A stretch of 30,274 bases of DNA, taken from Candidatus Bathyarchaeota archaeon (GTDB lineage Archaea > Thermoproteota > Bathyarchaeia > 40CM-2-53-6 > RBG-13-38-9). The stretch is from positions 1 through 30,274 of the forward strand of contig SMYQ01000070.1 in NCBI GenBank assembly GCA_007050885.1, written 5' to 3'. The translations under genes were made by a program, and so were the position numbers. Positions 7,111 to 15,600 of this stretch are shown in pieces; the first letter of the stretch is position 1; every line of letters starts with the position of its first letter. The notes below the pieces were generated by a model. That model did not search any database, was not told the origin of the DNA, and was given only the letters and a program-made list of their open reading frames with translations.

Positions 7111-8514
7111 TCATTTTACTTTATTAATTCTATCCAGTTGGGAATGGATTGCCTTGATAGTCTCTGAAACATCGTTCTCAGCGACAACCAATATTATTTG
7201 GGAAGTATGTGGAGCAAATATACCTCGTTTGATGTTGATATGTGGAATTGAACCTATAGCCACTGAGGCAACGCCAGGAGAAACTCTCATTTTATCACCA
7301 ATTAGTGTGACGATTCCCAGATCATATTCTACACTCATCTTGGCATCAAAGGATCTAAGTTGATATTCATGTTTCCTTATGAAATCAGCGTCAAGGATTA
7401 AGAAAGATCTTATGACATTACCAGTACCTACAACTTCTATACCCAGATCAATAAAATCATCATATCCTTCCCAGAGTCTGAGACAATCTTCAAGCGACCG
7501 ACTTTTCTCACTACTCATTGTAATAATTGCACAATTCTTTAATCCGGTAACACACTTGACGATTTGAGGATTAGGATCCTCTTTTTGGATCATTGCTTCA
7601 AGCCCGAGATCTTCCAATGTTGCGATCTTTATTGATAAATTATTTGACATAGCCAGTCTCACAGCAGCATTCTGTATTATTTTCATTCCAGATACAGTAG
7701 CCCTAGAAGCTTCATTATACGTCATTACTTGAACTCTCTGTAAAGGTTGGTCTTGCACGATTGCTGGATCTGCACTTTGAACAGGTGTTTCTTTAAGCAG
7801 TATCGTCTCTACTTCGAAGTAATCTCTTAAGAGACAGGATAGAAATACCGCAGTCAGGTCGGACCCTCCTCTTCCCAAGAGCGTTTCTAAATTATCGTGA
7901 GTTAAACCCAAGAAACCAGCGATAGAGACTACCTTGCCATCTTCAAGTAAACTGATAAGATTCTTTATCGATCTACGGCTTGACAAAATATCTGGCGTTG
8001 CGGACTCGAATTTGTCATCTGTAATGATTGGCCAATCCGATTTTTTCAAATGTAAAGAGTCAAAGTCATTCGATCGTAGAATATAACTCATCAGAGCCGA
8101 AGTTGGCAGTTCGCCACCACTTGTTAAAATTCTAGCTTTGATTGACCCTTCGAAACGTTTTTCGATCTTCTGGATAGCATCCTGTACAACTATTTTATAT
8201 TTATCAAGTTCTTTTTCAAATTCTTTGAGTAGGTCTTTACGCACATGATCCGATGCTAGTCCTAAATATGAACCGAATACAAAATCTAGACTATGTGTTC
8301 TACCTCGATAATCTTGGCCGCGAGCTTTAGCCTCACCTATCGCTTGAAGCCTATCTGTAAATCCTTTGGGAGCTGAAACAACAACTATCGGTCCAAAATT
8401 TTTAGCTTGTTTAATTTTGGATATACGTTTGATAATTAGAGGAATATTTGCACCAGATAAATCAATAAGGCTTCCACCAAACTTTAGAACAGCCGAACTC
8501 TTTAGTTGGGTCAA
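7111..8514 (-). CDS. Aspartate kinase (aspartokinase)
   Basis: 467 residues. The amino acid kinase domain begins VLKFGGSLID (KFGGS at 11-15), the nucleotide/aspartate site hallmark. It continues with SGGE (132-135), the family's SxGE motif, and GRGGSD at 214-219. The C-terminal 130 or so residues have the length and pattern of a pair of ACT regulatory domains (PGVASVAIGSIPHINIKRG), so feedback control by an end product such as threonine or lysine is likely. It phosphorylates aspartate, the first step to aspartate semialdehyde, homoserine and, through the DUF39 enzyme at 472-1971, homocysteine. Monofunctional: no homoserine dehydrogenase domain. Confidence 0.93.
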   Translation of the reverse strand: MTQLKSSAVLKFGGSLIDLSGANIPLIIKRISKIKQAKNFGPIVVVSAPKGFTDRLQAIGEAKARGQDYRGRTHSLDFVFGSYLGLASDHVRKDLLKEFEKELDKYKIVVQDAIQKIEKRFEGSIKARILTSGGELPTSALMSYILRSNDFDSLHLKKSDWPIITDDKFESATPDILSSRRSIKNLISLLEDGKVVSIAGFLGLTHDNLETLLGRGGSDLTAVFLSCLLRDYFEVETILLKETPVQSADPAIVQDQPLQRVQVMTYNEASRATVSGMKIIQNAAVRLAMSNNLSIKIATLEDLGLEAMIQKEDPNPQIVKCVTGLKNCAIITMSSEKSRSLEDCLRLWEGYDDFIDLGIEVVGTGNVIRSFLILDADFIRKHEYQLRSFDAKMSVEYDLGIVTLIGDKMRVSPGVASVAIGSIPHINIKRGIFAPHTSQIILVVAENDVSETIKAIHSQLDRINKVK

Positions 8515-8618
8515 AGATTAATCTCCAACATGAATTTGAATAGAATTAATCTGAAAAAATGGTACACAAATTAAAAAAATACCTTATATCGCTATGATAT
8601 TGAACATCTGTTTAGAGC

Positions 8619-9251
8619 TCATTCCTCTGATTTGATTCTTCCTTCAAGAACTTTTCTACTGATCTCCTCACCTTGTGGCAGCCGTATCTCTCTAGTAAAT
8701 CCCCAGTGGCTTGGCCCTTCGACAACACCTTTTCCGGCACAATACCAAGTTACTCGAGCAGGCCGTCCTTTGGCAATATCATCAATGTATTCCTTTAGAT
8801 CAAATTTTGCTCTATTCCTACACACAGGGCATCTCCATTCTAGATGTCCTGTCTCTTCATTAACGGATACGGGGTCTTCGACTCCAACCAGCCATTTTCT
8901 AAGCTTCTTGATAAGATCTGTCCTTCTTTTTGCTTCTTTAGCTTCAATTTCAGCTCTGTGACGCCTCTCTTCCTCCTGCCTTCTATCAAGTTCTTCTTTC
9001 GCACTAATTTTCAACTGTTTGGCATAGTCCTCAATGGACATTGAAGGTTTTTCATTTAGATAATTCCAGATTATCAGAATTTTCTGCTCTAAAGCACCTG
9101 GATAACTTGCGGTTGCGGGATATTCTGAAGAGAGCCTCTTAAGATGATGATCATTCAGATTCTTATATTCTACCATAGCGGAAAGCCCCAATATTGGTAT
9201 AATATACCGTTCGGTTTCTATATTAGAATGATATTCTGCTATTTCTAACAT
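8619..9251 (-). CDS. Unknown protein with helical charged middle and Cys-containing C-terminal domain
   Basis: 210 residues, family not recognised. Residues about 85-125 are rich in Glu, Arg and Lys (RRQEEERRHRAEIEAKEAKRR), likely a long helix or coiled coil. The C-terminal domain has CPVC followed about 28 residues later by WYC, so a zinc ribbon is possible, but only three cysteines are visible and a fourth ligand would have to be another residue. The N-terminus has no signal or membrane segment, so it is probably cytoplasmic. The domain ends EGPSHWGFTREIRLP, which looks well folded. It lies in the same orientation as aspartate kinase, with about 100 bases between. Confidence 0.6.
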   Translation of the reverse strand: MLEIAEYHSNIETERYIIPILGLSAMVEYKNLNDHHLKRLSSEYPATASYPGALEQKILIIWNYLNEKPSMSIEDYAKQLKISAKEELDRRQEEERRHRAEIEAKEAKRRTDLIKKLRKWLVGVEDPVSVNEETGHLEWRCPVCRNRAKFDLKEYIDDIAKGRPARVTWYCAGKGVVEGPSHWGFTREIRLPQGEEISRKVLEGRIKSEE

Positions 9252-9360
9252 AAAAAGTATTGATCATCTTTGCTCCTTGTCAAATAAGTTGATTTATCGT
9301 TTGGTGGGATTAGAAACGTTGAAAAACAACTCTTATCCGTATGATTCTTAGGTGATTAAT

Positions 9361-9489
9361 ATGGCTCTGATGTTACCATTGGGATATTCTCCATTCGGCA
9401 TGAGCATACCATACACTTACTATCCTTGGACACTACCAACCTATGCTCCAATGCCCTATTGGGGTATGCCCTACTATTGGTGGTGGTAA
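9361..9489 (+). CDS. Charge-free, aromatic- and proline-rich 42-residue microprotein
   Basis: The ATG at 9361 follows a good ribosome site (AGGTGA, about 5 bases away). The frame runs 42 codons to TAA, and a strong stem-loop terminator follows 10 bases later, so this is a self-contained transcription unit. By my count the peptide has 8 Tyr, 5 Trp, 1 Phe, 8 Pro and 5 Met, ends in YYWWW, and has no Asp, Glu, Lys, Arg or His at all. I know no family like this. There is no cleavable signal with charged N-region. Possibilities include a membrane-surface peptide, a structural or adhesive peptide, or a peptide substrate for modification; none is supported directly. The Ig-like gene that follows has a closely similar ribosome-site sequence. 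Confidence 0.6.
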   Translation: MALMLPLGYSPFGMSIPYTYYPWTLPTYAPMPYWGMPYYWWW

Positions 9490-9499
9490 TTCCACCTTT

Positions 9500-9535
9500 G
9501 CCAGCATAAACTAATGCTGGCGCTTTCTTTTTATA
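9500..9535 (+). terminator. Stem-loop plus T-rich terminator
   Basis: GCCAGCAT (9500-9507) pairs perfectly with ATGCTGGC (9514-9521) around a 6-base loop and is followed by GCTTTCTTTTTAT. It sits 10 bases after the microprotein stop codon, so it marks the end of that unit. Confidence 0.75.
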
Positions 9536-9575
9536 GCATAAGACATCCAATTCGGAAAAGTAAGGTGATGATTAG

Positions 9576-9887
9576 ATGGTCTGGTCAATGGTTAGAAATC
9601 CACGACAGATAAAACCTGGTGGAGAAAGCGTTTTTACTATAGAAATGGAGAAGAACAACGCCCCCTTAAAGGATATTGAAGTTACTTTCGAAATTGAACC
9701 TAAAGATGCAGGTACGATGAAAGCCGACAAGATCAAGACAGATGAGAAAGGCTGTGCTATAGCGATTTTTTCAGCATCTGAGAAGATTGACAAAGACTTG
9801 GACGTCAAGGTTAGAGCAAAATGGATGATGGATAACCAAGAAAAGAAAAGCACTATGATAGTGGAAGTAAGGCCAAATATCAATTAG
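9576..9887 (+). CDS. Small Ig-like (Big_1/invasin-type) domain protein
   Basis: 103 residues, a single beta-sandwich-type domain. KPGGESVFTIEMEKNNAPLKDIEVTFEI...DAGT...TDEKGCAIAIFSA...VKVRAKW is the pattern of bacterial Ig-like / invasin domains, in which a 'variable' strand is followed by 'T.DxxGxA'. No signal peptide or membrane anchor is visible, so secretion would need another route or the protein works inside. The ATG follows AAGGTGATGATTAG; the ATG inside GGTGATG is part of the ribosome site and out of frame. The same leader pattern precedes the Ig-like gene at 29657-30040. Function unknown; such domains usually mediate binding. Confidence 0.7.
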   Translation: MVWSMVRNPRQIKPGGESVFTIEMEKNNAPLKDIEVTFEIEPKDAGTMKADKIKTDEKGCAIAIFSASEKIDKDLDVKVRAKWMMDNQEKKSTMIVEVRPNIN

Positions 9888-10015
9888 ATTAAAATAGCAT
9901 TCCAGGTTCGGTAAATCAAGAAAAGTGAATTAGTGGGAACGCTAATACACAATAGTATAATTCTCAATCCATTATTCGATTGCGCGTCCTTCATTAGTTA
10001 GCCCAGTATACTACA

Positions 10016-10025
10016 TTTTTATATG
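10016..10025 (+). promoter_or_regulatory. TATA-like box for the cyclophilin-like gene
   Basis: TTTTTATATG is centred about 40 bases before the ATG at 10061. Initiation about 25 bases downstream would fall near 10045, which places a GTG at 10040 outside the transcript and supports the ATG start. Confidence 0.45.
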
Positions 10026-10060
10026 TTTGTAATAGTCAAGTGCTACGGAAAGTGAGTCGT

Positions 10061-10444
10061 ATGAGCACCAAAATCAAGATTCATACAGCAAGTACTGGAT
10101 ATGTAGAGGCTGAAATAATCGAAGAGAAAAATCCTGAGACATCTAAAGCAATCATAGATAGTCTTCCATTCGAATCGAGTGCTAGTACTTGGGGAGAAGA
10201 GGTTTACTTCAGCATTCCAGTAGATGTTAATGAAGAAAAATCCCAGCAAGAAGTAGAGATAGGAGATTGTGGATATTGGCCGTCTGGAAATTGTTTTTGT
10301 ATATTCTTCGGAAGAACCCCTGCCAGCAGTGGTGATAAACCAGTTGCTGCAAGCCCAGTTAATGTTTTCGGGAGAGTACTTGGGGATCCAAAAGTCTTCA
10401 ACAAAGTCAAAGACGGGGAGACAATTAAAGTAGAGAAAGCCTGA
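10061..10444 (+). CDS. Cyclophilin-like fold protein (TM1367/DUF369 type)
   Basis: 127 residues from the ATG at 10061, chosen over an in-frame GTG seven codons upstream because of the TATA-box position. The order of motifs fits the small bacterial/archaeal cyclophilin-like family: LPFESSASTWGEEVYFSIP, then DCGYWPSGNCFCIFFGRTP, and a C-terminal VNVFGRVLGDPKVFNKVKDGE. These proteins share the barrel of peptidyl-prolyl isomerases but lack the known catalytic arrangement. Their function is not established. Three Cys lie close together in the central strand pair (GDCGYWPSGNCFCIFF), which could bind metal or form disulfides. It probably forms a single-gene unit; the acyltransferase gene converges on it. 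Confidence 0.8.
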   Translation: MSTKIKIHTASTGYVEAEIIEEKNPETSKAIIDSLPFESSASTWGEEVYFSIPVDVNEEKSQQEVEIGDCGYWPSGNCFCIFFGRTPASSGDKPVAASPVNVFGRVLGDPKVFNKVKDGETIKVEKA

Positions 10445-10470
10445 AGGCTTAACAAATAATCTGGATAAAT

Positions 10471-11274
10471 CTAAGATCTATTTGAAGCCTTTTTATAACG
10501 TTCCTCAAGCAAGTTCTTCCAACTTGGAGGAACATGTTTGGCTACTCGGGCTGGAACACCAAAGCAGATGGAATTATCAGCTATATTTTCCGTGACGACA
10601 GCTTGAGACCCTATAACTGATCCCTTTCCGATGGTAACACCAGGCATTATTGTGGAGTTTGCTCCAATACTCGCTCCTTTCTTTATATTTGGGCCTTCAA
10701 GTTCTATTTCTAATCGCATTACATACCTATCGTTGGTTAATACACAATATGGCCCGAGAAATACGAAATCTTCTATTAGTGATTTTCTACAGATATAAGA
10801 TCCGGTCTGAATGGATACTCCTTTTCCTATTATTGTATTGCCATCAACAACAACATTTGTACCAATAAGTGAACGATTTCCGACACTAACGCCTTCCCTA
10901 AGTATGACGTTATGGCCAAGTTCAACTTCATCTCCAAGTGTAGAGTCAACATAGATTACTGATTTTGGTCTAATAATGCATTTTTTTCCAATGATAGAAG
11001 TCCCGGATACTCTATCTTCAATCGATTTGTCTTTGATTAGCTTTTCAAGATCTTGGCGTTTTGGATAACCGATAATACAATCTGCTCCGATATAGGTAGA
11101 ATCTTGAACGGTAGCATTTCCGTATAAAGTGACGTTTGCATCTAACCAAACATCATTACCTATTTTTGCAGGACCCAATATCCTAGTTCTAGAACCAATA
11201 TGGCAACCTTGCCCAATAGTTGCTTTGTCGCTTACTTGCGCTGATTGGTCAATATTTGTTGATGTTTTTGACAT
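10471..11274 (-). CDS. Left-handed beta-helix acyl/acetyltransferase (hexapeptide repeats)
   Basis: 267 residues almost wholly made of hexapeptide repeats ([LIV]Gx4), for example ATIGQGCHIGSRTRILGPAKIG at the start and KKGASIGANSTIMPGVTIGKG near 197-217. This coil pattern builds the left-handed beta-helix of acetyltransferases acting on nucleotide sugars, amino sugars or acyl carriers. The C-terminal GVPARVAKHV matches the 'GxPAkxi' end of sugar O- and N-acetyltransferases. The closest broad group is WbpD/LpxD-like enzymes. The substrate is unknown, with cell-surface glycan modification the likeliest role. The start ATG lies inside a dyad (11273-11310). It is divergent from the MoaD-like gene. 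Confidence 0.8.
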   Translation of the reverse strand: MSKTSTNIDQSAQVSDKATIGQGCHIGSRTRILGPAKIGNDVWLDANVTLYGNATVQDSTYIGADCIIGYPKRQDLEKLIKDKSIEDRVSGTSIIGKKCIIRPKSVIYVDSTLGDEVELGHNVILREGVSVGNRSLIGTNVVVDGNTIIGKGVSIQTGSYICRKSLIEDFVFLGPYCVLTNDRYVMRLEIELEGPNIKKGASIGANSTIMPGVTIGKGSVIGSQAVVTENIADNSICFGVPARVAKHVPPSWKNLLEERYKKASNRS

Positions 11275-11310
11275 AATCTCAGCTCAAGAATCATTTATGC
11301 TTGAGATTAT
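11273..11310. promoter_or_regulatory. Dyad overlapping the acyltransferase start codon
   Basis: ATAATCTCA (11273-11281) is the reverse complement of TGAGATTAT (11302-11310), and inside it CTCAAG (11283-11288) matches CTTGAG (11300-11305). On the minus strand this covers the leader and the start codon of the acyltransferase. It could be an operator in the divergent region or an RNA hairpin that hides the start codon. Confidence 0.35.
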
Positions 11311-11386
11311 CTTTTAGTAACCAAACACTTTAGGTTTATTAAAGTGAACAAAAGGACACTGATTATCGATTCAAGGAGATTCTCAA

Positions 11387-11692
11387 TTGAAAGCCAAGGT
11401 TAGATACTTCGCTGCTGTTAGAGAAATAACAGGAAAGCAAGAAGAAACTTTTGAGGTCATGGATAAGACTACCGTCAAAGATTTTCTACTGATGTTATCA
11501 GATAAATATGGGCAATCCTTACGAGATTATATTTTCATATCGGGTGCTGAGGAACCTGTATCCAATTTGAACTTCTTATTGGACGGAAACAATGTCTCTC
11601 TAATGAATGGAATGAAAACAACTCTGTATGAAGGTTGTACGTTCGCAATTATCCCTCCAGTTGGAGGAGGGTATACCCGATGTTGCCATTAG
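11387..11692 (+). CDS. MoaD/ThiS-family ubiquitin-like sulfur carrier with C-terminal extension
   Basis: 101 residues. KAKVRYFAAVREITGKQEETFEV is the typical MoaD opening (strand, then AxxREixG). A beta-grasp fold follows, ending in FAIIPPVGGG, the usual PPVxGG tail whose terminal glycine is thiocarboxylated for molybdopterin or thiouridine synthesis. Normally the protein ends at GG, but here six residues follow (YTRCCH), so a protease such as a JAMM/Rpn11-type enzyme may be needed to free the glycine. The start is TTG with AAGGAGAT close upstream; no ATG fits. The role in molybdenum cofactor is inferred and suits the molybdenum hydroxylase in this window. It could instead be a SAMP-like protein modifier. 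Confidence 0.85.
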   Translation: MKAKVRYFAAVREITGKQEETFEVMDKTTVKDFLLMLSDKYGQSLRDYIFISGAEEPVSNLNFLLDGNNVSLMNGMKTTLYEGCTFAIIPPVGGGYTRCCH

Positions 11693-11727
11693 GTTATTAT
11701 TGAGTTGATTTTGATCGGAGAGTTTTA

Positions 11728-13101
11728 TTGTTAAATTCAAACAATCAGACTCTTAGAAGAAATAAAGTAGAGTACAATCTTGACACAGTTGTTACTAAAA
11801 CCAATACCGTATATTATGAGAATTATGGATGTGCATCTAACAAGAGCGACATGGAAATAATGTTAGGTATTCTTGGCAACAATGGATACTCCATCACTCA
11901 AGATCCAAAAACAGCTTCACTCATTATTGTAAATACTTGTGCTGTCAAGCAGATCACCGAGGATAAAATTTTTGGAAAATTAAACAAGATGAAAAATCAT
12001 AGCAAACCGATAATCATAACAGGATGCCTACCTAAAATTAATCTACAGAGAATAGCCGATTCACATCTGGATCATTGCTCTCTTCTTGATCCGGCTTCGA
12101 TCGATAAGATAGACGATATAGCCAATAAATGCCTTCAAAACAGAGTACAAAACATAATATTTTCTAACCGACCTCCGAATAAACCATCACTACCAAGAAG
12201 AAGATTAAACAGCTATATAGAAATCCTTCAGATCTCAGAAGGATGTCAAGGAAAATGTTCCTACTGTTGTACACGGTTTGCTAGAGGAAGATTACACTGC
12301 TTCACACCTAAATCAATACTAAAACAAATTCAAAAAGCGATTGCAGAAAACAGTGTTGAGATTCAACTTACAGCACAAGATACGGCAAGTTACAATTACA
12401 GAGGCTACAATCTTTGTGATTTACTAAGAGATATCTCAGCCATTAAGGGCGATTTTAAAATAAGAATTGGAATGATGAATCCTGAGACAACTTTCAAATT
12501 GTTAGATGACATAATTCATGCATATGAAAACGATAAGATCTACAAATATTTACATGTGCCAATCCAATCTGGCTCAAATAGAATTCTTAAACTTATGAAA
12601 CGTAAAAACACTATTGATGATTTTCTCTCTATAGTAAGTATTTTTCGATCACATTTTCCTACAATATCAATAGCTACAGATATAATAGTCGGATTTCCAA
12701 CTGAAACTCAAGAAGACTTCGAAGAAACCCTAAATCTAATTAAACTTGTTAGACCTGATGTAATCAACATTTCAAAATATACTCCACGGCCTGGAACAGC
12801 GGCTTCCAAAATGAAACAACTTGACAGTAGGATTATCGCTTCAAGGTCACGCATATTATCTAAACAGGTTGGACACATCATTAAGACCCAGCACATGAAA
12901 ATGTTAGGATCTTATGAAGAGGTCTATCCAATTGAGAGAACCTCAACAGGTACTCTATTTTGTCGAACACACAATTACAAGAAAGCATTCATTCAAGATG
13001 TGGTTCCTATGGGAAAGAAAATAAGAGTTAAAATAATTGGAGCTCATCAACGCCGTTTGGATTGTAAAGTGTTAGATCCTAAGGCTCCACAGAATTCATA
13101 A
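11728..13101 (+). CDS. tRNA methylthiotransferase, MiaB/e-MtaB (CDKAL1) family
   Basis: 457 residues. An N-terminal UPF0004 domain has three cluster cysteines: Cys35 (ENYGCASNKSD), Cys71 (NTCAV) and Cys100 (TGCLP). A radical SAM domain has Cys173, Cys177 and Cys180 in GCQGKCSYCCTRFARG, the CxxxCxxC motif. A TRAM-like RNA-binding domain fills the C-terminal 70 or so residues. Archaeal members convert t6A37 to ms2t6A in tRNAs reading ANN codons, using two [4Fe-4S] clusters. The start is TTG at 11728 with CGGAGAG upstream; 35 bases separate it from the MoaD-like gene, so the two may be co-transcribed. Residue 181 is a further Cys directly after the radical SAM motif. Confidence 0.92.
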   Translation: MLNSNNQTLRRNKVEYNLDTVVTKTNTVYYENYGCASNKSDMEIMLGILGNNGYSITQDPKTASLIIVNTCAVKQITEDKIFGKLNKMKNHSKPIIITGCLPKINLQRIADSHLDHCSLLDPASIDKIDDIANKCLQNRVQNIIFSNRPPNKPSLPRRRLNSYIEILQISEGCQGKCSYCCTRFARGRLHCFTPKSILKQIQKAIAENSVEIQLTAQDTASYNYRGYNLCDLLRDISAIKGDFKIRIGMMNPETTFKLLDDIIHAYENDKIYKYLHVPIQSGSNRILKLMKRKNTIDDFLSIVSIFRSHFPTISIATDIIVGFPTETQEDFEETLNLIKLVRPDVINISKYTPRPGTAASKMKQLDSRIIASRSRILSKQVGHIIKTQHMKMLGSYEEVYPIERTSTGTLFCRTHNYKKAFIQDVVPMGKKIRVKIIGAHQRRLDCKVLDPKAPQNS

Positions 13102-13103
13102 AG

Positions 13104-13745
13104 TCATGTTTTAAGACGCCATTTGACTGCCGCCTTCATACGTCTCAATTGATTAACATTTCCTGTTGAACCACCCTCAGGACTTACGTCTCCTTTCCTT
13201 ATTGCATCAATGATTTCATCAATTGATGATGATTGTGATCTGATACTGGTATAGGCATCACCTACAGTTTCTAGTGTGTGTGAATCACTACCTCCAAGAG
13301 ATGAAACTCCCATCTTTTTTGCCGCCTTCTCAGCCAAATGTTTTGACAGAGTGTAAGGGTAGGCCTTCGAGTTGATTGTCTCTATTCCATCTAACTTTTC
13401 TGTGATTTGATCAGGTTTAATTCCCCCTCGAATAAGATCATAAGGGTGTGCAAGAATTGCAGCACCGCCACGGTCATGAATAATCCTTATTGTTTCATTA
13501 ACAGATAATCCAGCAACTATATCTCCAACTTGACCCAAACCTAAAAGATGTCCTTCTCTAGTGCTTACTTCTATTCCAGGTATGACTATTAATCCATCTA
13601 CTTTTTCATTAAAATATTTGTCATGATCAGTTATTGCAACACCATCAAGTCCTTTCGATCTTGAAATCTTCTGTAGATCCTTAATTTGAATTGAGCTATC
13701 GAAGGAGTTGATCGAATGGATATGAATATCTATTTTTAAATTCAT
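13104..13745 (-). CDS. PHP-domain metal-dependent phosphoesterase
   Basis: 213 residues. It begins KIDIHIHS, with His8 and His10 of PHP motif 1. It then has GVAITDHDKYF (motif 2), PGIEVSTREGHLLGLG (motif 3), AILAHPYD and GGSDSHTLETVG (motif 4). These are the metal ligands of the polymerase-and-histidinol-phosphatase fold, which hydrolyses phosphate esters. The substrate cannot be told: nucleotide 3'-phosphates, histidinol phosphate or others are known in the family. The gene starts 4 bases after the methionyl-tRNA synthetase stop and so is in its operon. The two downstream genes converge, leaving only 2 bases between stops. Confidence 0.88.
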   Translation of the reverse strand: MNLKIDIHIHSINSFDSSIQIKDLQKISRSKGLDGVAITDHDKYFNEKVDGLIVIPGIEVSTREGHLLGLGQVGDIVAGLSVNETIRIIHDRGGAAILAHPYDLIRGGIKPDQITEKLDGIETINSKAYPYTLSKHLAEKAAKKMGVSSLGGSDSHTLETVGDAYTSIRSQSSSIDEIIDAIRKGDVSPEGGSTGNVNQLRRMKAAVKWRLKT

Positions 13746-13749
13746 TTTT

Positions 13750-15429
13750 TTATCTGGGCACCACTGCTGGTTTCCAATTCTTCATTATTTCTGCAGAATC
13801 AACTTTGTGGAATAGAGGTTTGGGTTTACCTATTTTATGACCACTAGGTAATTGCATTTCACCTGCGTTAAACCAATTCTGTGTACTAACGTCTTCCTCT
13901 AAGGCCAGTTGCTTCCATATAAGCTGAGAAGTTCGTGGTAGAAATGGATAAAGAATAATCGCAAGATTGCGAACAAGCTGGGAACATACATTTATCGTAT
14001 TAGCTGCTGCCTGCTCATCACTCTTGATAAGATGCCATGGCTCCTTCCTACTCATATACTCATTTCCAGACCGAGCGAGATCGACAACTGCAAATAAGGC
14101 CTCTTTAAGTCTGAAACGATCCATTAAATCGCCAACCTTTGAAGGAACGTTCTTCCATATCGCTATGATTTCCTTATCCTGTTCAGAGATATCTTTCACT
14201 TCGGGTATACGACTTTCAAAGTTAGACTTGACAAATGTTAGAGTCCTATGGACAAAGTTACCCAAGATATCGTTTAGCTCGGTGTTTATGTGTCTCTCGA
14301 ATTCTCTCCATGTAAAATTGGCATCCTTCATCTCAGGTCTGATACTTATCAAAACGTATCTCCAGTACTCGGGTTCAGCAACTTCAAGAGCTTCATCCAT
14401 CCAAACACCTATCCTCCGACTCTTTGAGAATTTACCTTGGCCCTCGTAAAGAATAAATTCTGTCGACGATACTTGCCAAGGCAATACGTAGTTCTCTTCG
14501 GATGCTATTAGAAGAGCTGGAAAAATTATTGTATGAAAAGGAATATTATCTTTCCCAATAAAGTGTACATTTTTAGTTTGCTTATCCTTCCAATATTCTT
14601 TCCATAAATCTGGATTTCCTTTATTCTCAGAGAATTCGATTGAGGCTGATAAATATCCGAGGACTGCTTCCATCCAAACGTAAATCGTTTTACCTTCTGA
14701 ACCAGGAAAGGGTGAGGGAACTCCCCATTTATTATCGCGGGTTAATGCTCTTGGTTTTAGGCCTTCCTGAATCCATCTCAACGAAAAATTCTTTGCGTTT
14801 TCAGGTAATTGTTCATTGTTGATAAGATAATTTTTGATATCTTTCTCGAATCTGGGTAATTCAAAAAACCAATGAGTAGATGGTTGGATAGTTGGTTTAG
14901 AACCACAGAACACACAATGCCAATCTATTAGTTCAGTTGGATCAAGTACTCTGCCACAGTTATCACATTGATCTCCACGAGCACTTTCGAATTCACAATA
15001 TGGACATTTACCCTCAACAAATCTGTCTGGAAGAAACCTGCTGCATTTGTCGCAATAAGGAAGTTCAACTGTTTTCTTGGTTATATGATTATTCTCATAG
15101 AGTTTACGATAGAATGACTGAGAGAATTGAATATGAGTTGGAGATTCTGTTCTTGAATAATTATCAAATGATATTGAATATTTCTTGAGGAGTTCAAGTA
15201 TTAGATTATGGTATTTATCAGTTAATTCCTTTGGATTAATGCCTTTTCGTAAAGCTTCTACCTCTATTGGGGTTCCGTGTTCATCTGATCCAGTTACTGC
15301 AATGACATCCTCGCCTTTGAGACGTAGATATCTTGTGTAGACATCTGCTGAAAGTAAATGAATAAAAGTACCTAAATGAGGAACTGAATTAACATATGGC
15401 CACGCCGAATTTACAATCCATCTGCCCAA
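13750..15429 (-). CDS. metG: Methionyl-tRNA synthetase
   Basis: 559 residues. The class I signature sits in WPYVNSVPHLGTFIHL (HIGH as HLGT), and the KMSKS loop appears as KFSKSRR near residue 335. The zinc knuckle insertion has four CxxC-type pairs: CDKC, CPYC, CDNC and CVFC. This double-knuckle form is found in archaeal and many bacterial enzymes. DEHGTP and WMEAVLGYLSA are further MetRS landmarks. The protein ends after the anticodon-binding helical domain and lacks the C-terminal EMAP/Trbp111-like domain, which archaea often encode separately. It charges initiator and elongator tRNA-Met. First gene of an operon with the PHP protein. Confidence 0.97.
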   Translation of the reverse strand: MGRWIVNSAWPYVNSVPHLGTFIHLLSADVYTRYLRLKGEDVIAVTGSDEHGTPIEVEALRKGINPKELTDKYHNLILELLKKYSISFDNYSRTESPTHIQFSQSFYRKLYENNHITKKTVELPYCDKCSRFLPDRFVEGKCPYCEFESARGDQCDNCGRVLDPTELIDWHCVFCGSKPTIQPSTHWFFELPRFEKDIKNYLINNEQLPENAKNFSLRWIQEGLKPRALTRDNKWGVPSPFPGSEGKTIYVWMEAVLGYLSASIEFSENKGNPDLWKEYWKDKQTKNVHFIGKDNIPFHTIIFPALLIASEENYVLPWQVSSTEFILYEGQGKFSKSRRIGVWMDEALEVAEPEYWRYVLISIRPEMKDANFTWREFERHINTELNDILGNFVHRTLTFVKSNFESRIPEVKDISEQDKEIIAIWKNVPSKVGDLMDRFRLKEALFAVVDLARSGNEYMSRKEPWHLIKSDEQAAANTINVCSQLVRNLAIILYPFLPRTSQLIWKQLALEEDVSTQNWFNAGEMQLPSGHKIGKPKPLFHKVDSAEIMKNWKPAVVPR

Positions 15430-15600
15430 TATGAACCACCTCGTCTGTGAAGATAGAAATGATTGACTTTTAACACACCCTCTAACTCATTAAAATATTC
15501 TCTAAGATCATAACCTATCATAAAATTACACTCAAAAAATGTCCAACTTAAATACTTCCATCTCAAAGAAATTTATGAATAGTAGAATAGGTTAGGCAAA

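Noticed and set aside
9356..9550. 64-residue frame on the minus strand across the microprotein and terminator
   Set aside because: It runs through the terminator stem and lies opposite a frame with better start and stop signals; no recognisable family.
11680..11703. Seven-codon frame (MLPLGYY) after GGAGGAGGG, between the MoaD-like and methylthiotransferase genes, resembling MLPLGY in the 42-residue microprotein
   Set aside because: Too short to judge; the GGAGGAGGG encodes the Gly tail of MoaD, so the ribosome-site look is explained. The peptide match may be chance.
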